Source of the DNA: JBBQNR01 sp038330145
GTDB taxonomy: Bacteria; Actinomycetota; Thermoleophilia; Solirubrobacterales; JBBDJG01
Direction: 5' to 3'
Length of the DNA stretch: 64,000 bases
NCBI GenBank assembly: GCA_038330145.1
Contig: JBBQNR010000005.1
Span: forward strand, 8,209 to 72,208
Below the pieces are notes generated by a model that was not told where the DNA came from, searched no databases, and was given only the letters and a program-made list of their open reading frames with translations. The position numbers and the translations under genes were made by a program. Positions 8,503-17,213 of this stretch are shown piece by piece (the stretch's first letter is position 1; every line of letters starts with the position of its first letter).

Positions 8503-10524
8503 ATGGGAGAACGAATTCACGGGCTCGGCTCACGGTCGAGCCTGCTCATGATCACGACCGTGGCTCTGCTGCTCCACCTGGCCCATGCCGTGACGGGCCT
8601 CGGTGGCCAGCACGCCGACACGGTGCTGGGTGAGCCGCTCTACAGCGGCCTCGTGATTGCCGGAGCGGCGGCCTGCGGACTGCGCGCCGTCAACGTCAAG
8701 ACCGACCGGGCGGCCTGGTTCGCGCTCGCCGGAGGCCTCGCAGCCCTGGGGGTCGGGTCGGCCCTCTCGGGCCTGAGCGACAACCCGCCCTTTCCATCCG
8801 CGGGCGACGCAGTCGCACTGCTGCTCTATCCGGCGGCCTGTGCCTCGATGTTCCTGTTCCTGCGCGACAGGGTCGCCAGGCCATTGGTGGGACAGCTGCT
8901 CGACGCCGCGATCGCGGCGCTCGCTGCCACGGCGGTCGGGGCGATGCTCCTCTATCACGCTTCCCCGGGACTGGCCAACCCCAGCTCGGCCGCGAGCGCG
9001 ACGCAGGCCGCATTCGCTGCCGGTGACCTGATCGTGATCGCCGCAATGGTCGGCGCCTGCGCTCTGACCGGTTGGCGCTTCGACCGTGCATGGGTGCTCG
9101 CCGGAGCCGGACTGGTCGCCGGAGCGCTTGGGGACCTGGCGCACACGCATCACGCGGCGCTGGGATTCCACTCCGCTCACGCGGCGCTCACCATTGGCTG
9201 GCCCGCAGCGGCGCTGCTCGTCTGCTTCGGAGCCTTCGAGCCGCCGGAGCCGGGTCGCGGCAAGAACCCCTCCTACTGGCGCGTGCTGGTGGTCCCGATG
9301 CTGTTCGCACTCGTCGCCGCGGCCACGGTCGTCTATGGACAGTTCGCCCAGATTGGATCGCTGGCCTTCGCTCTCGCGCTCGCATCGCTGTTGGCCGCGA
9401 CCGTGCGACCGGCAATCGGCTTCCGCGAGAACGTGCGTGTGCTGAGCCGCAGCCAGCACGAGGCTCTCACCGATTCGCTCACCGGTCTCGGCAACCGGCG
9501 CAGCCTGATGACGGACCTGCGTGAACTGATCAAGGCGGCAGACCGCAACTCGTCGAGGGTCCTGATCCTGTTCGATCTCGATGGCTTCAAGCAGTACAAC
9601 GACACCTTCGGTCACCCAGCCGGCGACGCACTGCTGGCGCGGCTGGGCGCGAACCTCCAGAAGGCGGTCGGCCCCTACGGAGGCGTCTACCGCATGGGCG
9701 GCGACGAGTTCTGTGTGCTGCTGATGGTCGGGATGGCGAGTTCCCGCACACTCACGTCGATCGCCGCCGCGGCGCTCTCGGAGCGCGGCGAGGGCTTCAA
9801 CGTCCGCGCCTCGTACGGCGCCGTGATGATTCCCGACGAGGCAAGGGAACCCGCACTCGCCCTCAAGATCGCCGACCAGCGCATGTACGCGCAGAAGGAG
9901 AAGCGGCGTCCCTCGACCAGCCGTCAGACGCGCGACATCCTGCTGCAGGTGTTGCGTGAGCGAGACCCCGAGCTGGGCGAGCACATGTCGGCTGTGGGAG
10001 AGCTGTCGCGCAGGGTCGGCCAGCGCATGAGGCTGCTGCCCGAGGAGCTCGACGAGACGGTTCGCGCCGCGGAGCTGCACGACATCGGAAAGATGGCGAT
10101 TCCCGACGCGATCCTCCACAAACGCGGACCGCTCGATGAGCGCGAGTGGGCGTTCGTCCACAAGCACACCATCATCGGCGAGCGAATACTCAGCGCGGCC
10201 CCCGCACTCATTCCGGTGGCCAAGGTTGTGCGCTCCAGTCACGAGCGCTGGGACGGGCACGGATATCCCGACGGCCTGGCGGGTGACGCGATCCCGCTCG
10301 GAGCCCGCATCGTCTCGGTCTGCGACGCGTATCACGCGATGACGTCCGCGCGCCCGTACGGCGAGACGCTCGACCGAGATGAAGGGCTGACGGAGCTTCG
10401 CAAGGCGGCGGGCTCGGAGTTCGACGCGCGTGTCGTCGCGGCGATCTGCGATGTCATCTCCGAGTCGCAGTTGATGCCGCGGAAGAGCATGGGGCCGGTC
10501 GCCGGCGCCCCGAAGCTCGCCTAG
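8503..10524 (+). CDS. Membrane GGDEF + HD-GYP c-di-GMP turnover protein
   Basis: 673 residues from an ATG with GAGGA upstream. The N-terminal ~300 residues carry eight or more hydrophobic helices (a MASE-like sensor with no clear ligand site). Then a GGDEF domain with intact motif MGGDEF (399-403), predicting diguanylate cyclase activity; no RxxD inhibitory site is seen before it. The C-terminal HD-GYP domain has HDIGK (526-530) and HERWDGHGYP (near 578-588), both canonical for a c-di-GMP phosphodiesterase. Opposing activities in one chain imply signal-switched output or one silent domain; the motifs suggest both are competent. The open frame reaches 8281, but that part overlaps the HEAT gene end and lacks a ribosome site. 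Confidence 0.9.
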   Translation: MGERIHGLGSRSSLLMITTVALLLHLAHAVTGLGGQHADTVLGEPLYSGLVIAGAAACGLRAVNVKTDRAAWFALAGGLAALGVGSALSGLSDNPPFPSAGDAVALLLYPAACASMFLFLRDRVARPLVGQLLDAAIAALAATAVGAMLLYHASPGLANPSSAASATQAAFAAGDLIVIAAMVGACALTGWRFDRAWVLAGAGLVAGALGDLAHTHHAALGFHSAHAALTIGWPAAALLVCFGAFEPPEPGRGKNPSYWRVLVVPMLFALVAAATVVYGQFAQIGSLAFALALASLLAATVRPAIGFRENVRVLSRSQHEALTDSLTGLGNRRSLMTDLRELIKAADRNSSRVLILFDLDGFKQYNDTFGHPAGDALLARLGANLQKAVGPYGGVYRMGGDEFCVLLMVGMASSRTLTSIAAAALSERGEGFNVRASYGAVMIPDEAREPALALKIADQRMYAQKEKRRPSTSRQTRDILLQVLRERDPELGEHMSAVGELSRRVGQRMRLLPEELDETVRAAELHDIGKMAIPDAILHKRGPLDEREWAFVHKHTIIGERILSAAPALIPVAKVVRSSHERWDGHGYPDGLAGDAIPLGARIVSVCDAYHAMTSARPYGETLDRDEGLTELRKAAGSEFDARVVAAICDVISESQLMPRKSMGPVAGAPKLA

Positions 10525-11592
10525 CTAGCCGTTCTTCGCCACCGGCTCGATGCGGTCGATCGCAGGCGTGCGTTTCTCCGTGATCAGGTCGAGCACCGCC
10601 TCCTCCACGACCCGGCGTACCGACGGGCGGACTATCTGGGTCGGGTCGTCCACGCCCTCGAGCGCGCCTCCGATCGTCCAGCCCGACTGGTAGCGGTCGA
10701 ACACGCGCGGGTCGATGTAGGAGGCGCGGCAGACGGCCGGCGTGTTCCCGAGCATGAAGGCGACGCCCTTGACCGCCTCGTTCATGGCGCGTTTGCGCGC
10801 CGACTTCGTGGTCGCGTCGGCGCCCTCGTCGGCGAGCAGGACCGCCGCCAGCATGGTCGCGTTCCAGGTGCGGAAGTCCTTGGCCGAGAAGTCGGCGCAC
10901 GTGGCGTGCTTTATGTAGTCGTTGATGTCGGTCGAGCTGATGTCGTGCCAGCGGCGACTGTTGCGGTACGCCAGCAGCTCCGGCCCGCCGCCGCGCCTGC
11001 GCTTCAGCTCGGCGACGATCCTGCGGATCTCCGGGCCCACGATCGGTTCCTGCACGCCGCGCGCTCCGCTCTTGGCCGGGTAGTCGAAGCTGAGCCCCGT
11101 GCCGTTGATGGTCACGTGCTCCTTCAGCAGCGTCGCCAGGCCGTAGCTCTCGTTGCGTTCCGCGTAGTCCTCGGATCCGATCCGGAAGAATCCGTGGTCG
11201 AGCAGGTGCACGGCGCATGCGAGCACCTGCTCGCGGCTCATGTCGGGCATCCGCAGATCCGCGGCGACGCGCTTTCGCATCCGCGGCAGTGCTCGCGCGA
11301 AGCCGATCATCTCGCCGAACTTCTCCTGGTCCCTTCGCTCGCGCCAGCGCTTGTGGTAGAGGTACTGCTTGCGCCCGGCGGAGTCGACCCCGGTTGCCTG
11401 GAGATGGCCGTTCGGGTGGCGGCAGATCCAGACGTCCTCCCAGGCAGGGGGGATCGCCAGCTCGCGGACACGCTCGAGGTCCTCGGCCGAGGTCAGGCGA
11501 TTGCCGGAGGCGTCGACGTACTCGAAGCCTTTGCCCCGCCGCCTGCGGCGGATCCCGGGCTGCGAGCAGTCGGATCGTTTCAGCCTTGCCAC
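10525..11592 (-). CDS. DNA topoisomerase IB (eukaryotic/poxvirus type)
   Basis: About 355 residues from a GTG (VARLKRSD). The frame opens further upstream to 11778, but that part overlaps the divergent response regulator and is not protein-like. The N-terminal domain (FEYVDASGNRLT, IPPAWEDVWICRHPNGHLQATGVD, RKQYLYHKRW) and the C-terminal tyrosine-recombinase-like domain match bacterial TopIB. The active-site Tyr lies in CRASYIDP (residue 292), and catalytic Arg/Lys/His candidates sit in the preceding helices (RIGSEDYAERNESYGLATL, RRWHDISSTDINDYIK). It relaxes supercoils through a 3'-phosphotyrosine. No strong ribosome site is seen, so the start is approximate. Confidence 0.9.
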   Translation of the reverse strand: MARLKRSDCSQPGIRRRRRGKGFEYVDASGNRLTSAEDLERVRELAIPPAWEDVWICRHPNGHLQATGVDSAGRKQYLYHKRWRERRDQEKFGEMIGFARALPRMRKRVAADLRMPDMSREQVLACAVHLLDHGFFRIGSEDYAERNESYGLATLLKEHVTINGTGLSFDYPAKSGARGVQEPIVGPEIRRIVAELKRRRGGGPELLAYRNSRRWHDISSTDINDYIKHATCADFSAKDFRTWNATMLAAVLLADEGADATTKSARKRAMNEAVKGVAFMLGNTPAVCRASYIDPRVFDRYQSGWTIGGALEGVDDPTQIVRPSVRRVVEEAVLDLITEKRTPAIDRIEPVAKNG

Positions 11593-11670
11593 CCAACCGT
11601 TGTGCCCCAGCGGGCGTTTCCGCAATCGGCCCAGCCCCGCGCCAGGCCTGAGCCCGTCCTGCTCCGATGG

Positions 11671-11696
11671 CCCAGGTTCAAGTCCTGGGCGCAAAA
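11671..11696 (+). other. Orphan tRNA T-arm-like hairpin
   Basis: Between the divergent topIB and response-regulator genes lies a perfect T-arm: CCAGG, loop TTCAAGT, CCTGG, followed by GCGCAAA. G53-C61, TTC and A58 positions all match the tRNA consensus. No D-arm or anticodon arm can be built upstream. The only acceptor-like partner, TTTCCGC at 11617, pairs 6 of 7 but gives a tRNA that is too long. It may be a tRNA relic, an old attachment site or chance. Confidence 0.3.
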
Positions 11697-11720
11697 AGAC
11701 GACAAATACGAAGGCCGACG

Positions 11721-12884
11721 ATGGCGTCCAGGCCGGCCAGGGACCCGATGTTCGACGAAGCCACATTTCAGAAGGCACGAGTGCTGGTCGTTGACGACCA
11801 GGCTGAGACCGCGACGATGCTCGAGCGCATGCTCAGGAGCGAGGGCTACACGAACATCGTCACCACCTCGGACTCCACGCAGGTGGTCGGACTGTGCGCG
11901 CGCACCCCGCCGGACCTCGTGCTGCTGGACCTCCACATGCCCGCGCCGGACGGCTACGAGGTGATGGAGATGCTCAAGCCCTGGATCGAGGGAAGGTGGT
12001 TCCCAATCCTGGTGCTGTCGGCAGACATGACGCCCGACGCCCGCAGCCGAGCGCTCTCGGCCGGCGCCAAGGACTTTCTCAGCAAGCCGATTGACAACTC
12101 CGAGCTGATGCAGCGGATCAGGAACCTGCTCGAGGCGCGCTTCATGCAGCTCGAGCTGCGCGGGCAGAGCCTCACGCTCGAGCAACAGGTGGACGATCGC
12201 ACGCGGGAGCTGACCGAGGCGCGCATGGAGATCCTCGAGCGGCTTGCCGTCGCCTCGGAGTACCGCGACGACGACACGGGCGAGCACAGCCAGCGCATCG
12301 GTCGCACGTCGGCGCTGATCGCTGAGGCGCTCGGTCTCCCGGACGAGACCGTGACGCTGATTCGCTTCGCCGCGCCGCTACACGACATCGGCAAGATCGG
12401 CGTGCCGGACCAGATCCTGCTCAAGCCGGGCAAGCTGACCGAGAGCGAGTTCGACGTGATGAAAAACCACGTCAACATCGGCGCCTTCATCCTCTCGCGC
12501 AGTCAGTCGCCGATCCTGCGCATGGGCGAGGAGATCTCCCGCACCCACCACGAGTGGTGGGATGGCAGCGGCTACGCGGCCGGCCTCGCGGGCAACGAGA
12601 TCCCCCTCAGTGGCCGCATCGTCGCCGTGGCGGATGTCTTCGACGCCCTCGTCCAGAATCGTCCGTACAAGGCGGCATGGCCCATTGCGCAGGCGGTCGA
12701 GGAGATCTCACGGCTGGCCGGTCAGCACTTCGATCCCCGCGTGGTGAAGGCCTTCGAAAAACTCGATCACGAGTTGCTGCTGAAGCCGGTCGAGTCGCCG
12801 GTCCAGATCCTCCCCCGTGACGCGGATCCGCACGCGCCGGGGCTGGCCGAGAACCGGCTCCGCTACGCATCGCTGATCAATTAG
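11721..12884 (+). CDS. Response regulator with HD-GYP output domain
   Basis: 387 residues. The ATG (MASRPARD) follows GAAGG at 6 bases; a longer frame from 11667 begins inside the T-arm-like sequence and is unlikely. Receiver domain: acidic pair DD25-26, phosphoacceptor Asp70 (LVLLDLHMP), Lys122 (LSKP). A coiled linker (EQQVDDRTRELTEARMEI) leads to the HD-GYP domain with HDIGK (221-225) and HHEWWDGSGY (276-285). The canonical GYP reads GYA, which may alter GGDEF-partner contacts but leaves the metal ligands. Likely a c-di-GMP phosphodiesterase switched by phosphorylation. No histidine kinase is adjacent. It is divergent from topIB. Confidence 0.9.
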   Translation: MASRPARDPMFDEATFQKARVLVVDDQAETATMLERMLRSEGYTNIVTTSDSTQVVGLCARTPPDLVLLDLHMPAPDGYEVMEMLKPWIEGRWFPILVLSADMTPDARSRALSAGAKDFLSKPIDNSELMQRIRNLLEARFMQLELRGQSLTLEQQVDDRTRELTEARMEILERLAVASEYRDDDTGEHSQRIGRTSALIAEALGLPDETVTLIRFAAPLHDIGKIGVPDQILLKPGKLTESEFDVMKNHVNIGAFILSRSQSPILRMGEEISRTHHEWWDGSGYAAGLAGNEIPLSGRIVAVADVFDALVQNRPYKAAWPIAQAVEEISRLAGQHFDPRVVKAFEKLDHELLLKPVESPVQILPRDADPHAPGLAENRLRYASLIN

Positions 12885-12923
12885 TCCGCTTTCGCGACCA
12901 AACGGTCAGGCAGCGCTCGCCGT

Positions 12924-12980
12924 CTAGATGATTGATTCCGCGGCCCCGTGCGTACGTGGATCGTGGAATCAATCATCTGG
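12924..12980 (+). repeat. Palindromic repeat family, copy 1
   Basis: Perfect 14-base arms AGATGATTGATTCC and GGAATCAATCATCT flank a 25-base non-palindromic loop beginning GCGGCCCCGTGCGT. It lies between the convergent response regulator and the frameshifted secreted gene, 2 bases beyond the TAG of the latter. It is 53/57 identical to copy 3 at 47518 and is related to copy 2 at 42780. Could act as a bidirectional terminator, REP-like or MITE-like element. Confidence 0.85.
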
Positions 12981-12982
12981 CC

Positions 12983-13689
12983 CTATGGGGTAACGACGCC
13001 CTGGCGCAGGAAGACGGCCTCGTCTCCGCTGCCGCAGGTGAGCGGGCAGCCGCTCGCCGCCGAACCGACGTCGCCATCGGGGCCCGCGTCCTCGACGTTG
13101 ACGGAGAAGGTCGAGATCACGGCGCGGCTACCCTCGCGCGCGTAGCCGGGCACCAGGGTGTCCGCCGTGGTGGAGACGTTGCAGTCGCTTCCGGTGGCCG
13201 GGTCGAGGCTCGCCGAGCAGAGCACCGGCACGGAGAGCTCGAGGTCCTGCACCGTGGCCGGAACGTCCTCGAGCGGGCCGCTGGCGCGGTCGGTGATGCG
13301 GATCGCCGTCGTGTAGATGACCTTGCCGGTGTAATCACCGCCGTCGCTCGCTCGCCGAACGTCGCTGGCCTGGCCCGCAATCCTGACGTCGGCCTCGTCG
13401 GCCGCGTGCCCGGGTTTCCCGGCAGCACGTCGTAGGGCTTGGTGTAGTCGATCAGCGCCCGCTCGTCCACCTGCACCGGTATCTGCTGCCAGCCGGCGGA
13501 GAAGCGGAACGCGATCACGGCTCCCGGCTGCTCTCCGACCAGCGGGGTGATCTGCGCCCCCGTGAAGACGACGGGGTCTTCGGGACGATTGGTCGGCGCC
13601 GCCTGGGCCGGCAGGGCGAGTGCAAGCGCAGTGAGCAGGGATGCGAAGCCGCATGCCGCGCTGAGCCTGGCGCTGCGAATCCCCTTCAA
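12983..13689 (-). pseudogene. Frameshifted secreted protein sharing the C-terminal module of the metallophosphoesterase
   Basis: The TTG start (GGGAGGG just upstream) opens a signal peptide (basic n-region, hydrophobic core, ending PAQAAP). The frame then reads IPVQVDERALIDYTKPYDVLPGNP and abruptly becomes meaningless. From about 13410 the next frame continues with AADEADVRIAGQASDVRR to CGSGDEAVFLRQGVVTP, closely matching the Cys-containing C-terminal module of the metallophosphoesterase at 4.3 kb (there VPGNPSTAADEADLKI). Adding one G in the run ACGCGGCC restores one continuous protein of about 235 residues. So there is a single-base deletion: a young pseudogene or a sequencing error. The phosphoesterase domain is absent, so the intact protein was a small secreted module, function unknown. 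Confidence 0.8.
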
Positions 13690-13757
13690 CCACCCTCCCG
13701 TGCTTGGCCGAAGGCCATTGTAGTGAGGGTTTCTGGTCCGTGGGTGCGAAATCGCGA

Positions 13758-13830
13758 TGCGCCCGGAGGGATTCGAACCCTCGACTCCCGGATTAAAAGT
13801 CCGGAGCTCTGACCCCTGAGCTACAGGCGC
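13758..13830 (-). tRNA. tRNA-Lys (anticodon TTT)
   Basis: The complement folds as a full cloverleaf of 73 bases: acceptor GCGCCTG with CGGGCGC (one G-T pair), D-arm with AGCTC and GAGCT, anticodon arm CCGGA-CTTTTAA-TCCGG with anticodon TTT, T-arm GAGGG-TTCGAAT-CCCTC and discriminator A. The 3' CCA is not encoded. It lies between the frameshifted gene and the PASTA gene, both on the same strand. Confidence 0.97.
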
Positions 13831-13881
13831 CGACCTAAGGTAGCGGAGCCCGCCGCGCTCCCACCCGAGGCGCCCCTGCGG

Positions 13882-14781
13882 CTACCCGAGCACGGCCGCG
13901 ACGGACCTGCCGGCCTTCCTGCGCTTCCCTTTCTTTTTCTTGGCCTTGCACTCCACCGTCTGGTCGGTCTTCGTCCCGGCCTTGGGCGACTGCTTGTAGA
14001 CCTTCCCGCTGCCCTTGATCCTGTACTTGCAGCCGGCCTTCGCGAGAACCTGTTGTGCCTTCTTGACGGACCTGCCCTTGACGCTCGGGACGGTGCAGCC
14101 GCCGGCGCTCTTGCCGCCCGCCGGCGTAACCGCCGGCAGCGCCGCTGGCACGATGGGCGCCACGACAGGCGGAGAGGCGTAGAAGCTTGCGGCCAGGAAC
14201 AGCGACGGTGATTCCGGCGCGAAGTCGAAGACGTCGTCGTACTTGACCCGCGGGGTTCCCTGATCGTCGGCGCTGACGACGTCGAGCGCCAGCGTTGCCG
14301 GTGCCCCGACGCCGAGCTGCTCCAGAGTTGCGGAGAAGCCGCCGGCGCCGACGGGCGTCAGAGGCGGTCCGTCCGAGAAGTCGAAGCTGTCCACTCCGTC
14401 CCAGGTACCGAGGCTCGGACCGATGTCAGGTCCGCTTCGGCCCAGGATCAGCACAGCCCTGTCGGCGCCGAAGTGGCCGGTGGCCGCATTGCCGTCGGTG
14501 TCGATGTAGGTGGATACGGAGTCGCCTGCGGCCAGAGAGCCTGCCGCCGACATCGACTGGACAGCCGGCTTGACCGTCACGTTGCAGGTCGCATCGAGAG
14601 AGGCCTCCAGGTCGAGCAACTCGGGAGCGCCGTTGCCGTCCGCATCCTGGTCATCGAAGCTCGCCGTGCGCGGCGTCGAGAAGCAGGCCGCCTCTGCCGC
14701 TCCGGCGCCGAAAGCGAGCAGCAGCACGCCGGCAGCCGCCACGAGAGCGGCGAGCGCAAGCCGCTTGCCCCTGTCCTTCAT
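13882..14781 (-). CDS. Secreted protein with C-terminal PASTA domain
   Basis: 299 residues. ATG preceded by AAGGAGGGAAG, an ideal ribosome site. Signal peptide: KDRGKR then a hydrophobic core to about residue 31 (GAAEAAC). The middle (residues about 35-200) is acidic and beta-rich, with DDQDADGNGAPELLDLEA and a YIDTDGNAATG segment reminiscent of calcium loops. A Pro/Ala linker leads to one PASTA-like domain (about 228-283: CTVPSVKGRSVKKAQQ, AGCKYRIKGSG, QSPKAGTKT), then a Lys/Arg-rich tail. PASTA domains bind peptidoglycan or muropeptides in kinases and PBPs; here no kinase is attached, so a wall-associated role is inferred. The basic tail could bind anionic wall polymers. Confidence 0.75.
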   Translation of the reverse strand: MKDRGKRLALAALVAAAGVLLLAFGAGAAEAACFSTPRTASFDDQDADGNGAPELLDLEASLDATCNVTVKPAVQSMSAAGSLAAGDSVSTYIDTDGNAATGHFGADRAVLILGRSGPDIGPSLGTWDGVDSFDFSDGPPLTPVGAGGFSATLEQLGVGAPATLALDVVSADDQGTPRVKYDDVFDFAPESPSLFLAASFYASPPVVAPIVPAALPAVTPAGGKSAGGCTVPSVKGRSVKKAQQVLAKAGCKYRIKGSGKVYKQSPKAGTKTDQTVECKAKKKKGKRRKAGRSVAAVLG

Positions 14782-14816
14782 CTTCCCTCCTTGGAACGCT
14801 GATCCAGACCTTTCCG

Positions 14817-14846
14817 ACAGTAGCCCGGCAAAAGGAGGTCGGTCAA
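14817..14846 (-). promoter_or_regulatory. Sigma70-type promoter for the PASTA-domain gene
   Basis: On the minus strand TTGACC (-35) and TACTGT (-10) are separated by 18 bases, about 36 bases before the ATG. It is placed correctly between purH and the PASTA gene, indicating that this gene is transcribed separately from the purine cluster. Confidence 0.55.
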
Positions 14847-14906
14847 GAAAAGCTCACATACTCAGGCGGAACGCGCCGGCGCGACCTCGCCCAGGCAGCA
14901 GGCGCG

Positions 14907-16520
14907 CTAGTGCCGGAAGTGGCGCCGGCCCGTGAAGACCATCGCCACGCCCGCGCGGTCGGCCGCCTCGATCACCTCGGCGTCACGCATCGATCCGCCG
15001 GGCTGGATGATCGCGGTCACGCCTGCCTCGATCGCCAGCTCGGGGCCGTCCGCGAACGGGAAGAAGGCGTCGGACGCAAGCGCCGAGCCCTTGACCGCCG
15101 CGTTCTCGCGTGTCGCCTTGTCGACCGCGAGTCGCACCGACTCGACGCGGCTCATCTGACCGGCGCCGATGCCGATCGTCGCAAGGTCCTTGGCGATCAC
15201 GATTGCGTTGGAGCGCACGTGCTTGACGACCTTCCAGGCGAACAGCATGTCGCCCCACTCGTCCTCGGTCGGCGAGCGCTTGGTGACGACGTCCATCGTC
15301 GCCCGCTCCTGCATGTCGCCGTCGCGATCCTGCACCAGCACGCCACCGGTCACGCGGCGCATGTCGCGCTCGCCGACGATGATCTTGCGGCGCTCGGAGT
15401 CGTCGATGATGCGCACGTTGGGCTTGCTCTGGAGGATCTCGAGGGCGCCCTCCCCGTAGCCGGGCGCGAACAACAGCTCGACGAAGTTCTCGTTCAGCTT
15501 CTGCGCCAGGTCGGCGTCGACCTCGCGGTTGACCACGACCACTCCGCCGAAGGCGCTCTCGGGGTCACCCGCGAGCGCGCGGTCGTAGGCCTGGTGGATC
15601 GTCTCGCCGACGGCGCAGCCGCAGGGGTTGTTGTGCTTGATGATCGCCACCGCCGGCAGCTCGAACTCGCGCAGCAGGCGCCGGCCCGAGTCGAGGTCGA
15701 GCAGGTTGTTGAAGGAAAGCTCCCGGCCGTGCAGCTTCGCCGTGCGCGCCAGCAGGTGCGTGCGAACCCCCGTCTCCTCGTAGTAGGCGGCGCGCTGATG
15801 AGGGTTCTCGCCGTAGGTGAGGTCGAGCACCTTCTCGAACGACGCCACCATGTGCTGCGGGAACTCGTCCTCGCGCTCGGCGAACCAGCTCGAGATCGCC
15901 GCGTCGTAGCGGGCGGTGAGCCCGAAGGCGTCGGTGGCCAGCGTCTGGCGCGTCTGCCCCGACACCGAGCCGTTCAGCTCGCGCAGCTCCTCTATCACGG
16001 CGTCGTAGCTCTCGGGCCGCACCACGACCGCCACGAAGGCGTGGTTCTTGGCGGCGGCACGGATCAGCGTCGGGCCGCCGATGTCGATCTGCTCGATCAC
16101 CTCGTCGTCGCTGGCGCCTCTGCGGGCGGCCGTGCGCTCGAAGGGATAGAGGTTCACGCAGACGAGGTCGATCGGCTCGATTCCGTGCTCGGCCAGAGTC
16201 TCGCGGTGGTCGGGCTTGGACCTGATCGCCAGCAGGCCGGCGTAGATGGATGGGTGGAGCGTCTTCACCCGCCCGTCGAGGATCTCAGGGAAGCCGGTGT
16301 AGTCCTCGATCGATCGCGAGTCGAGCCCGGCACGCCCCAGCTCCGCCGCCGTGCCGCCGGTCGAGACGATCTCGATACCGAGGTCGGTCAGCGCCCGGGC
16401 GAACTCGACCAAGCCGCGCTTGTCGGAGACGCTCAGCAGCGCACGCTCGATCTTGAGGTCGCCTGCGCCCCCCTGCTCGGCCACGGCCACGGACTCCTTC
16501 GCTTGCCTTGTGTCGCTCAC
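14907..16520 (-). CDS. purH: Bifunctional AICAR transformylase / IMP cyclohydrolase PurH
   Basis: 537 residues, the usual length. Catalyses the last two steps of IMP synthesis: formylation of AICAR with 10-formyl-THF, then ring closure. The N-terminal MGS-like cyclohydrolase domain has LLSVSDKRGLVEFA, STGGTA and DGRVKTLHP; the C-terminal transformylase has TYGENPHQRAAYY, FNNLLDLDSG, KHNNPCG and SDAFFPF. GTG start with GGAGAG upstream; it overlaps the purN stop by 4 bases (GTGA), so it is translationally coupled. Last gene of the purine cluster. Confidence 0.97.
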   Translation of the reverse strand: MSDTRQAKESVAVAEQGGAGDLKIERALLSVSDKRGLVEFARALTDLGIEIVSTGGTAAELGRAGLDSRSIEDYTGFPEILDGRVKTLHPSIYAGLLAIRSKPDHRETLAEHGIEPIDLVCVNLYPFERTAARRGASDDEVIEQIDIGGPTLIRAAAKNHAFVAVVVRPESYDAVIEELRELNGSVSGQTRQTLATDAFGLTARYDAAISSWFAEREDEFPQHMVASFEKVLDLTYGENPHQRAAYYEETGVRTHLLARTAKLHGRELSFNNLLDLDSGRRLLREFELPAVAIIKHNNPCGCAVGETIHQAYDRALAGDPESAFGGVVVVNREVDADLAQKLNENFVELLFAPGYGEGALEILQSKPNVRIIDDSERRKIIVGERDMRRVTGGVLVQDRDGDMQERATMDVVTKRSPTEDEWGDMLFAWKVVKHVRSNAIVIAKDLATIGIGAGQMSRVESVRLAVDKATRENAAVKGSALASDAFFPFADGPELAIEAGVTAIIQPGGSMRDAEVIEAADRAGVAMVFTGRRHFRH

Positions 16521-17173
16521 TGGCTCTCCTCCAGGACGCTTTCGTCCACGTGCACGGTTCTTGGATTGTCGCTGTCGAGCCTGACGGCACCACGCGCGAT
16601 CAGGCCGATGGCTCGCGGCAGCAGCTCATGTTCGGTCCGGTGCAGGAGCTCGCGGACCTGCTCCGGATCCCGAGTGTAGGGAAGCCTGACGGGCTCCTGA
16701 AGTATCACCGGCCCCGAGTCTACGCCTGCGTCGACGAAATGCACCGTGACGCCCCCGACCTTGACGCCGTAGGCCACCTGGTCCTCGATCGGTTGCGCGC
16801 CGGGGAAGGCGGGCAGCAGCGACGGATGGACGTTGATCACCCGCTCCGGGAACGCCGACAGGAAGCCGGGCGTCAGCAGGTGCATGAAGCCGGCCAGCAC
16901 GACCAGGTCCACTCCGCGCTCGGCAAGCCAGGCCGCCATCGCGCCATCGCGCTGCTCACGGCCGTCGTAGCGGTCGAGCTCGAAGGCAGCGCTCTCGACC
17001 CCCGCAGCCGCGGCGCGGTCGAGCGCCCTCGCGCTCTCGCTGCTGCTCGCCACGGCGACGACATCGACCCCGTCGCGACCGTGCATCGTGTCCAGGATCG
17101 CCTGAAGGTTCGTGCCCGCGCCTGAGACGAGGACGCCCACGCCGAAACGCTCTTGACGGAAGCGCTCTTCCAT
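16517..17173 (-). CDS. purN: Phosphoribosylglycinamide formyltransferase PurN
   Basis: 218 residues; GAR to formyl-GAR using 10-formyl-THF. Family signatures are present: VLVSGAGTNLQAI (phosphate loop), LAGFMHLL, NVHPSLLPAFPG (catalytic Asn-His) and VDAGVDSGPVI (catalytic Asp). An ATG follows immediately on an in-frame GTG (TAGGTGATG); either could start translation. It follows purF by about 40 bases and overlaps purH by 4. Confidence 0.96.
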   Translation of the reverse strand: MEERFRQERFGVGVLVSGAGTNLQAILDTMHGRDGVDVVAVASSSESARALDRAAAAGVESAAFELDRYDGREQRDGAMAAWLAERGVDLVVLAGFMHLLTPGFLSAFPERVINVHPSLLPAFPGAQPIEDQVAYGVKVGGVTVHFVDAGVDSGPVILQEPVRLPYTRDPEQVRELLHRTEHELLPRAIGLIARGAVRLDSDNPRTVHVDESVLEESQ

Positions 17174-17213
17174 CACCTAACCCAGAACTCTGAGCCCAGA
17201 ATCCTGGCCCCGC

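Noticed and set aside
11617..11696. Complete tRNA gene around the T-arm-like hairpin
   Set aside because: No anticodon or D-arm, a mismatch in the acceptor, and about seven bases too long.
10525..11778. Longer topoisomerase frame of 417 codons
   Set aside because: The first ~60 codons overlap the divergent response regulator and the T-arm sequence and do not resemble TopIB.
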